Of a DNA stretch of 6,309 bases, positions 1 through 5,668 are shown piece by piece. The stretch lies in assembly GCA_030593185.1 (NCBI GenBank), contig JAUVHQ010000131.1, forward strand, positions 1-6,309, in the 5' to 3' direction. The number at the start of each line of letters is the position of its first letter. Positions within the stretch are counted from its first letter, which is position 1. The translations under genes were made by a program, and so were the position numbers. The DNA comes from Bacteroidota bacterium. Its GTDB lineage: Bacteria; Bacteroidota; Bacteroidia; Bacteroidales; VadinHA17. The notes beneath the pieces were generated by a model, which was not told the DNA's origin, did not search any database, and saw only the letters and a program-made list of their open reading frames with translations.

Positions 1-194
1 CTCTTGAAGCTTTCGGAGCATCACACATACTTCAGGAAATCCTGACAGTGAAATCTGATGATGTTATCGGAAGAGCACGGTCGTACGAATCTATTGTAAA
101 AGGAGAGCCCATGCCAACACCGGGAATACCTGAATCCCTTAATGTTCTGTTACATGAACTTAGAGGACTTGGACTTAGTATGAGTCTTGATTAA
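1..194 (+). CDS. rpoB: DNA-directed RNA polymerase beta subunit, C-terminal end (partial)
   Basis: This is the 3' end of rpoB; the rest lies left of the window. The reading frame begins at base 3 and gives 63 codons before the TAA at 192-194. The residues match the RpoB C-terminal region: LEAFGASHILQEILTVKSDD, then the SYESIVKG segment, then PGIPESLNVLLHEL and the final RGLGLSMSLD. In known RpoB proteins this part belongs to the clamp/anchor region that contacts the N-terminal part of beta', close to the RNA exit channel, and the PESF/PESLNVL-type stretch is one of the most conserved pieces. The rifampicin-binding region is not in this window. The stop is followed after 34 bases by rpoC on the same strand, the usual rpoBC arrangement, so the two are almost certainly co-transcribed. 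The identification is firm, although only the tail is visible. Confidence 0.96.
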   Translation, partial: LEAFGASHILQEILTVKSDDVIGRARSYESIVKGEPMPTPGIPESLNVLLHELRGLGLSMSLD

Positions 195-228
195 TTAATT
201 ATGTTAGTGAAAATTTAATTATTTGTTT

Positions 229-3200
229 ATGCCATTCCGTAGAGATATAAAAGTTAAGAGTGATTTTACAAAAATTTCAATTGCTCTGTCTTCACCGGAA
301 GAGATACTCGAACTTTCGTGTGGAGAAGTACTGAAACCCGAAACAATTAATTACAGAACTTATAAACCTGAAAGAGATGGTTTATTCTGTGAACGGATAT
401 TCGGACCCGTTAAGGATTATGAATGCCATTGTGGTAAATATAAGAGGATAAGATACAAGGGTATTGTTTGTGACCGCTGTGGTGTTGAAGTTACTGAAAA
501 GAAAGTGCGGCGCGAACGTATTGGTCATATCTCTCTTGTGGTACCGGTTGCTCATATTTGGTACTTCAAGTCGCTACCCAATAAAATGGGTTACCTTCTT
601 GGTCTTCCAACTAAAAAACTCGATTCTATTATTTACTACGAAAGATATGTAGTAATTAACCCGGGTGTTAAAGTAACAGATGGTATTAACTATCTTGATT
701 TCCTTACTGAAGAGGAATATCTTGAGATTCTGGAAAGCCTTCCAAAGGAGAATCAATATCTGGAGGATACTGATCCTGATAAATTTATTGCAGGAATGGG
801 TGCTGATGCTTTGTTTCATTTGCTTGAACGACTTAATCTGGATGAAATGTCATTTTCTCTCAGACATAAAGCAAATACAGAAACTTCGCAGCAAAGGAAA
901 AATGAAGCCCTGAAAAGATTGCAGGTTGTTGAAGCTTTCAGAGCTTCAAAAAAAGTAAATCGCCCAGAATGGATGATAGTGAAAGTAGTACCTGTTATTC
1001 CTCCTGAACTCAGACCGCTTGTGCCACTTGATGGGGGACGTTTTGCCACATCAGACCTTAACGATCTTTACCGCCGTGTAATTATCAGAAATAACAGGCT
1101 TAAACGACTTATTGAAATAAAAGCTCCCGAAGTGATCCTTCGTAATGAGAAACGGATGCTTCAGGAATCAGTTGACTCATTATTTGATAATTCCAGGAAA
1201 TCAAATGCCGTTAAAACTGATGGAAACAGGCCGCTTAAATCGTTGAGTGATAGTCTAAAAGGAAAACAAGGAAGATTCCGTCAGAATCTGCTAGGTAAAA
1301 GAGTTGATTATTCGGCACGGTCAGTTATTGTTGTTGGTCCGGAACTTAAACTTCATGAATGTGGGTTGCCAAAGGATATGACAGCTGAACTGTATAAACC
1401 CTTTATTATTAGAAAACTAATTGAAAGGGGTATAGTAAAAACTGTTAAATCAGCTAAAAAGATTGTAGACAGGAAAGATCCCGTTGTATGGGATATACTG
1501 GAAAGTGTACTTAAAGGTCATCCTGTCCTGCTTAACAGGGCTCCAACTCTTCACCGCCTTGGTATACAGGCATTTCAGCCTAAACTTATTGAGGGAAAGG
1601 CAATTCAGTTACATCCATTGGTTTGTACTGCATTTAATGCCGACTTTGATGGTGATCAGATGGCAGTCCATCTGCCTCTGGGTAATACTGCTATTCTTGA
1701 AGCGCAAATGCTGATGCTTGCATCACATAATATACTTAATCCGGCTAATGGTGCTCCAATTACAGTTCCTTCACAGGATATGGTTCTTGGATTATATTAT
1801 ATTACCAAAGAAAAAAAATCAACAAAAAACCTGAAAATCAAGGGAGAAGGTTTGGTTTTCTATTCTCCTCAAGAGGTCACTATTGCTCTGAATGAAGGTA
1901 AAATTGATCTCCATGCCATTGTTAAGGTTAAAGTTGATGATATAGTTGAAGGGAAACCGGTTAATCATCTTATTGAAACCACTGTAGGGCGAGTAGTTTT
2001 TAACCAGTTTGTACCTAAAGAGGTTGGATTTATCAATGAACTTCTAACTAAGAAATCACTTAGAGATATTATTGGTACAGTATTGAAAAAAACCGGGACT
2101 TCATCTACCGCAAAATTCCTTGATGATATCAAATCTCTTGGATATAATATGGCTTTTCTTGGTGGGCTTTCATTTAATCTTAAAGATGTAATCGTTCCGG
2201 AACGGAAACTTGAACTTGTGGAAGAAGGTTATAGAAACGTAGATGAGGTGATGAATAACTACAACATGGGATTTATTACTAACAACGAACGTTACAACCA
2301 GATAATTGATATATGGACACATACAAATGCCAAGCTTACCCAAACCCTGATGAAACAATTATCTTCTGATAAACAGGGATTTAATCCCGTGTTTATGATG
2401 CTTGACTCAGGTGCACGTGGTTCTAAAGAACAGATAAGACAGCTCTCAGGGATGAGGGGGCTAATGGCTAAACCACAAAAATCAGGCGCTACTGCTTCGG
2501 AAATTATTGAAAACCCAATCTTGTCTAATTTTAAAGAGGGACTTTCAGTTCTGGAATATTTTATTTCAACCCATGGTGCCAGAAAAGGTTTGGCGGATAC
2601 TGCCCTGAAAACTGCAGATGCAGGTTACCTGACAAGACGCCTGGTTGATGTGTCACAGGATGTTGTGGTTTCACAGCCTGATTGTGGATCATTGAGAGGA
2701 CTTGTTGCAGGTGCAATTAAAAAGAATGAGGAAGTTGTTGAAACACTTTATGAAAGGATCCTGGGCCGTACTACTGTGCATGATGTATACAATCCGTTAA
2801 ATAATGAATTGATAATTGGTTCGGGAAAAGAAATTACTGAGGAGATTGCCCTGAAAATTGAGGAATCACCAATCGAAGAAGTAGAAATTCGTTCGGTTCT
2901 TACATGTGAATCCAGTAGAGGAGTCTGTGCTAAATGCTACGGACGAAACCTTTCTACCGGACAAATGGTGCAACAAGGTGAAGCAGTTGGTGTAATTGCT
3001 GCACAGTCTATTGGTGAGCCGGGGACACAGCTTACCCTGCGTACTTTCCACGTTGGAGGTACTGCATCAAGTATTACTGCTGAATCCAGTATCATCTCCA
3101 AATTTGACGGAGTCGTTGAGATTGAAGAATTGCGTATTGTTAAGAAGAAAATGGAGGATGGTAAAAAAGTTGATGTAGTTATTGGACGTCTGGCTGAAAT

Positions 3201-4560
3201 GCGGATACTGGATAAGGAAACAGGCATTGCTCTGTCAACTCATAATATCCCTTATGGCTCAAGCCTTTATATTAAGAATGGTGACAGTGTAAAGAAAGGG
3301 GACTTGCTTTGTGATTGGGATCCTTATAATGCATTGATAATCTCTGAAGAACGTGGAAAAGTAAATTTCCAACAATTAATTGAAGGTGTTACCTATCGGG
3401 AAGAGTCTGATGAACAAACAGGTTACAAGGAGAAAGTGATTATTGAAACAAGAGATAAAACTAAGAACCCTACTCTCAGGATCGTGTCGGGGGATAAAAA
3501 GAAAACCTCGTCAAAATCCTATAACCTTCCCGTTAGTGCTCATGTGATTACCAATGAAAATAGTGAAGTTAAAGAGGGAGATATACTGGCAAAAATACCA
3601 AGAGCTATTGGGAAATCGGGCGATATTACAGGTGGTCTGCCAAGGGTTACAGAACTGTTCGAAGCAAGAAACCCGTCAAATCCGGCTGTAGTATCTGAAA
3701 TCGACGGAGAGATTCAGTTTGGTAAGATCAAGCGCGGGAATCGTGAAATTATTGTTACATCACGAACAGGTGAAGTGAAAAAATATCTGGTTCCATTGTC
3801 AAAACAAATACTCGTTCAGGAAAATGATTATGTACGGGCAGGACTGGCAATGTCTGACGGGGCTATTACCCCGCTGGATATCCTTGCTATCAAAGGACCG
3901 ACAAAAGTACAGGAATATATTGTTAATGAGGTTCAGGAAGTTTATCGCCTGCAGGGTGTGAAAATTAATGATAAACATTTTGAAATCATCGTTCGTCAGA
4001 TGATGCGTAAAGTTGAAATCATTGATCCGGGAGATACCAAATTCCTTGAAAAACAAATAGTTGACAAGTTGAAATTCATGGATGAGAACGACTGGATCTA
4101 TGATAAAATGATTATAATTGATGTGGGAGATTCACAGATATTTAAGAATGGACAGATAATTACTGCAAGGAAACTCAGAGACGAAAATTCTATCCTTAAA
4201 CGAAAAGACAAGAAACTTATTGAAGCACGTAATGCTATTCCTGCAACGTCAAACCAGGTGCTGCAAGGAATTACAAAAGCTGCGTTGCAAACTAGAAGTT
4301 TTATGTCGGCTGCTTCATTCCAGGAAACAACAAAAGTTCTAAACGAAGCTGCTGTGTTTGGACGAGTGGATAACCTTGAGGGACTGAAAGAAAATGTTAT
4401 TGTCGGACACCTGATTCCTGCCGGAACCGGTGCAAGAAATTATGACAAGATTGTTGTGGGTTCAATGGAAGAATATGAAAAATTGGTGTCCGCTAAAGAA
4501 AAGGAGAAAGATGTAGTTGAAGAAGGAGATGTAGTTACAGAAGAAGATAATAAGGAGTAA
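229..4560 (+). CDS. rpoC: DNA-directed RNA polymerase beta' subunit
   Basis: This is a complete RpoC of 1443 residues, the largest chain of RNA polymerase and the carrier of the active-site Mg. I chose ATG 229 (MPFRRDIK), which matches the N-termini of Bacteroidota RpoC; a TTG at 223 is in frame but would add only two residues. Neither start has a Shine-Dalgarno sequence. Visible landmarks: N-terminal zinc site C66, C68, C81, C84; conserved GRFRQNLLGKRVDYSARS at 348-365; catalytic NADFDGDQM at 470-478 with D472, D474 and D476 binding Mg; bridge helix around 775-810 including GARKGLADTALKTADAGY; second zinc site C819, C893, C900, C903; trigger loop around 921-944 with the catalytic-assist H941. 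About 185 residues (near 945-1130) are inserted before the loop's second half (DITGGLPR, 1132-1139), in the place of the SI3 domain. The tail (about 1420-1443) is acidic. No truncation or frameshift is seen. It is followed after 21 bases by the DUF3467 gene. Confidence 0.99.
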   Translation: MPFRRDIKVKSDFTKISIALSSPEEILELSCGEVLKPETINYRTYKPERDGLFCERIFGPVKDYECHCGKYKRIRYKGIVCDRCGVEVTEKKVRRERIGHISLVVPVAHIWYFKSLPNKMGYLLGLPTKKLDSIIYYERYVVINPGVKVTDGINYLDFLTEEEYLEILESLPKENQYLEDTDPDKFIAGMGADALFHLLERLNLDEMSFSLRHKANTETSQQRKNEALKRLQVVEAFRASKKVNRPEWMIVKVVPVIPPELRPLVPLDGGRFATSDLNDLYRRVIIRNNRLKRLIEIKAPEVILRNEKRMLQESVDSLFDNSRKSNAVKTDGNRPLKSLSDSLKGKQGRFRQNLLGKRVDYSARSVIVVGPELKLHECGLPKDMTAELYKPFIIRKLIERGIVKTVKSAKKIVDRKDPVVWDILESVLKGHPVLLNRAPTLHRLGIQAFQPKLIEGKAIQLHPLVCTAFNADFDGDQMAVHLPLGNTAILEAQMLMLASHNILNPANGAPITVPSQDMVLGLYYITKEKKSTKNLKIKGEGLVFYSPQEVTIALNEGKIDLHAIVKVKVDDIVEGKPVNHLIETTVGRVVFNQFVPKEVGFINELLTKKSLRDIIGTVLKKTGTSSTAKFLDDIKSLGYNMAFLGGLSFNLKDVIVPERKLELVEEGYRNVDEVMNNYNMGFITNNERYNQIIDIWTHTNAKLTQTLMKQLSSDKQGFNPVFMMLDSGARGSKEQIRQLSGMRGLMAKPQKSGATASEIIENPILSNFKEGLSVLEYFISTHGARKGLADTALKTADAGYLTRRLVDVSQDVVVSQPDCGSLRGLVAGAIKKNEEVVETLYERILGRTTVHDVYNPLNNELIIGSGKEITEEIALKIEESPIEEVEIRSVLTCESSRGVCAKCYGRNLSTGQMVQQGEAVGVIAAQSIGEPGTQLTLRTFHVGGTASSITAESSIISKFDGVVEIEELRIVKKKMEDGKKVDVVIGRLAEMRILDKETGIALSTHNIPYGSSLYIKNGDSVKKGDLLCDWDPYNALIISEERGKVNFQQLIEGVTYREESDEQTGYKEKVIIETRDKTKNPTLRIVSGDKKKTSSKSYNLPVSAHVITNENSEVKEGDILAKIPRAIGKSGDITGGLPRVTELFEARNPSNPAVVSEIDGEIQFGKIKRGNREIIVTSRTGEVKKYLVPLSKQILVQENDYVRAGLAMSDGAITPLDILAIKGPTKVQEYIVNEVQEVYRLQGVKINDKHFEIIVRQMMRKVEIIDPGDTKFLEKQIVDKLKFMDENDWIYDKMIIIDVGDSQIFKNGQIITARKLRDENSILKRKDKKLIEARNAIPATSNQVLQGITKAALQTRSFMSAASFQETTKVLNEAAVFGRVDNLEGLKENVIVGHLIPAGTGARNYDKIVVGSMEEYEKLVSAKEKEKDVVEEGDVVTEEDNKE

Positions 4561-4581
4561 TAATTATAAATTCTTTTTACT

Positions 4582-4908
4582 ATGGAAGACCAAAAAGGCA
4601 AACCCGGAAAAAACCAGCTGGATATAGAACTTAATGATGAAGTGGCGCAGGGAACTTATTCAAACCTTGCGGTTATTACACACTCATCAGCTGAATTTGT
4701 GCTAGACTTTGTCAGGATTATGCCAGGTGTACCTAAAGCACAAGTAAAATCCAGGATTATCCTTACTCCTGAACATGCCAAAAGATTGTTGAGAGCTCTC
4801 GATGATAATATTAATAAATATGAAGCTGTGCATGGTGAAATTAAAGATAAAGGTCCTGGCGGACCTGTTATGCCGATGAATTTTGGCGGTCCAACTGCAC
4901 AAGCGTGA
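4582..4908 (+). CDS. DUF3467 family protein
   Basis: This is a small soluble protein of 108 residues that I recognise as DUF3467, a family of about 100 residues frequently found directly behind rpoC in Bacteroidota. The family's molecular function is unknown to me. The N-terminus is hydrophilic and lysine-rich (MEDQKGKPGKNQLDIEL). The conserved core runs from about residue 12 to 95 and includes GTYSNLAVITHSSAEFVLDF, the MPGVPKAQVKSRIILTPEHA stretch, and a probable helix RLLRALDDNINKYEAVHG. The tail (residues 90-108) is rich in glycine, proline and methionine and looks flexible. There is no signal peptide or membrane segment. The start is ATG 4582; the only purine-rich stretch upstream, AAGGAG at 4552-4557, lies 24 bases away inside the end of rpoC, too far to serve as a ribosome binding site. 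The gene sits 21 bases behind rpoC and just before the terminator, so it is the last gene of the polymerase unit. A role linked to transcription is only an inference from position. Confidence 0.93.
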   Translation: MEDQKGKPGKNQLDIELNDEVAQGTYSNLAVITHSSAEFVLDFVRIMPGVPKAQVKSRIILTPEHAKRLLRALDDNINKYEAVHGEIKDKGPGGPVMPMNFGGPTAQA

Positions 4909-4940
4909 CAATATATACTGCTTACTGAAATTTGTATTTT

Positions 4941-4970
4941 AAGAACCTCTTTTATGAGGTTCTTTTTTTT
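4941..4970 (+). terminator. Intrinsic terminator of the rpoBC-DUF3467 unit
   Basis: A perfect 9-bp stem, AAGAACCTC (4941-4949) with GAGGTTCTT (4956-4964), closes a 6-base loop, and six T follow directly at 4965-4970. It starts 32 bases after the DUF3467 stop. This is a classic rho-independent terminator for the rightward transcript. There is no matching T run for leftward transcripts, so it appears to work in one direction only. Confidence 0.93.
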
Positions 4971-4998
4971 GTCTTAATGTATATAGCTTATCAAAAAG

Positions 4999-5034
4999 AA
5001 TTACGTTATTAATAACGTTATTAATAACGTAATT
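4999..5034. repeat. Perfect 36-bp palindrome with 12-bp internal period
   Basis: Bases 4999-5034 equal their own reverse complement over all 36 positions. Inside, the 12-mer ACGTTATTAATA occurs at 5003-5014 and 5015-5026, followed by a third ACGT at 5027-5030. The palindromic 16-mer ACGTTATTAATAACGT is therefore present twice (5003-5018 and 5015-5030), sharing the central ACGT. No T run follows on either strand, so it is not a normal terminator. It could be a double binding site for a dimeric protein, a cruciform-forming site, or the result of repeat slippage. The structure is certain; the role is unknown. Confidence 0.9.
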
Positions 5035-5295
5035 AATTAAATGCTATGCTATTTATTTATTTGCCTTTAATGGATTAACGTTTAATTTGAGATTTGATTT
5101 TATTAAATTCCAGCAATTTTTATCGACAAAAGAAATATCCCTTTAAATTTTCAGAGAACCTTTTCCTTATCTTATCAAACTGCCGGATAATAACGATTAT
5201 TTACGATTTATTTATATATTTGTCCACTTAATTATTTGATAAAAAATAGGTAATTATTAAGAACGTAGCTTCACAAATTAATTAAAAAAGCAATA

Positions 5296-5322
5296 TTTGA
5301 TTAATATTTTATACTAATTTTG
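5296..5322 (+). promoter_or_regulatory. Possible Bacteroidota-type promoter before the hexamer arrays
   Basis: TAATTTTG at 5315-5322 fits the Bacteroidota -7 consensus TAnnTTTG, and a TTTG at 5296-5299 could be the -33 element. The gap of 15 bases is shorter than the usual spacing for this class. If active, it would transcribe rightward through both hexamer arrays. Such matches occur easily in AT-rich DNA (TATATTTG at 5215-5222 is another, without a -33 box), so this is tentative. Confidence 0.22.
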
Positions 5323-5334
5323 GTTATTCCCAAA

Positions 5335-5365
5335 GGCTAAAGCTAAAGCTGAGGCTAAGGCTAAG
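5335..5365. repeat. Hexamer array, GGCTAA type (left arm)
   Basis: Five consecutive six-base units run GGCTAA, AGCTAA, AGCTGA, GGCTAA, GGCTAA (5335-5364). A second array with the complementary sequence lies at 5532-5557. The 15-mer GCTGAGGCTAAGGCT at 5348-5362 is the exact reverse complement of 5533-5547, so the arms can pair around a spacer of about 170 bases. One frame reads as alternating Ala and Lys/Glu codons up to a TAG at 5381, but it is closed upstream by a TAA at 5315 and has no start, so I do not treat it as coding. Confidence 0.85.
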
Positions 5366-5531
5366 AAAGATAAAAAGTTTTAGGATTACTAGAAATTATT
5401 ATTTAAAATGGCATATAAAAATTTCATTTATATATTAAAAGAGAAAACTTAGAAAAACATAATAATTAATATTAAGTCAAAAAAATAGGTCTAAATGAAG
5501 GCTAAAAGGTTATGTTAATATGTGTAGTTAG

Positions 5532-5557
5532 AAGCCTTAGCCTCAGCCTTAGCCTTT
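5532..5557. repeat. Hexamer array, TTAGCC type (right arm, inverted copy)
   Basis: This is the opposed copy of the array at 5335-5365. After AAGCC come TTAGCC, TCAGCC, TTAGCC (5537-5554) and TTT. Its reverse complement reads as GGCTAA and GGCTGA units and shares an exact 15-mer with the left arm. It has fewer units than the left arm, as expected for arrays that gain or lose copies by slippage. A single GGCTAA unit in left-arm orientation also occurs at 5500-5505 and could pair locally with this arm. Confidence 0.85.
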
Positions 5558-5606
5558 AATACGAGAATGATTATTAAAATAATATAACTCGGTATATATC
5601 AATGAA

Positions 5607-5614
5607 TAATTTTG
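5607..5614 (+). promoter_or_regulatory. Possible -7 element for etfB
   Basis: TAATTTTG fits the Bacteroidota -7 consensus TAnnTTTG and ends 54 bases before the etfB ATG, a sensible distance. I find no TTTG or TTG at the expected distance upstream; the DNA around 5575-5590 is AT-rich without one. A separate promoter for etfB is expected because a terminator and about 700 bases separate it from the polymerase genes. This is the best local candidate, but it is weak. Confidence 0.32.
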
Positions 5615-5649
5615 AACCAAGCTTGCGAGTTCAACGAAGTTAAATTTCG
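5612..5649 (+). other. Two adjacent short hairpins before etfB
   Basis: TTGAAC (5612-5617) can pair with GTTCAA (5629-5634) around an 11-base loop that holds the palindrome CAAGCTTG (5618-5625). Directly after it, CGAAGT (5635-5640) can pair with ATTTCG (5644-5649), with one G-U pair and a 3-base loop. Neither is followed by a T run. They could be leader RNA structure, an operator-like dyad or part of a dispersed repeat. The first overlaps the possible -7 element, so if that promoter is real the first hairpin would not be fully in the transcript. Confidence 0.4.
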
Positions 5650-5668
5650 ACACATTAAAATATAGAGT

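Larger units (their letters stand above)
4971..5668. other. AT-rich intergenic region without a gene
   Basis: About 700 bases separate the terminator from etfB. All frames are broken by frequent stops, and I see no tRNA, rRNA or recognisable riboswitch. What it does hold is listed separately: the 36-bp palindrome, two opposed hexamer arrays, two possible promoters and a pair of short hairpins before etfB. The stretch 5041-5290 shows nothing I can name beyond AT-rich sequence with scattered short repeats, such as two nearby ACGATT copies around 5193-5210. The region could be decayed genes or a mobile-element remnant, or could encode an untranslated RNA; the sequence alone does not decide. Confidence 0.7.

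Noticed and set aside
464..4056. Several 60-96 codon open frames on both strands within rpoC
   Set aside because: They overlap an intact, highly conserved rpoC, have no family resemblance and are explained by its codon pattern.
4552..4557. AAGGAG as the ribosome binding site of the DUF3467 gene
   Set aside because: It is 24 bases before the ATG, far beyond the working distance, and lies within the last codons of rpoC.
4702..4911. 69-codon frame on the minus strand opposite the DUF3467 gene
   Set aside because: It lies almost wholly within a recognised gene on the other strand and shows no known motif.
4999..5034. Palindrome as a second terminator
   Set aside because: No T run follows on either strand, and the stem is almost entirely A and T.
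5318..5383. Frame reading Ala/Lys/Glu repeats (AKAKAEAKAKKDKKF) ending at a TAG
   Set aside because: The frame is closed by a TAA at 5315-5317 and has no start codon, leaving about 20 codons. The repeat character comes from the DNA hexamers, which also occur inverted nearby, so it is a by-product of the array and not a protein tail.
5408..5452. Tiny ORF, ATG to TAG, MAYKNFIYILKEKT
   Set aside because: It has only 14 codons, no ribosome binding site, no match I recognise, and AT-rich composition like the surrounding non-coding DNA.
5335..5557. Hexamer arrays as a possible CRISPR
   Set aside because: The units are six bases, contiguous, degenerate and in opposite orientations, with no spacers of regular length and no cas genes.
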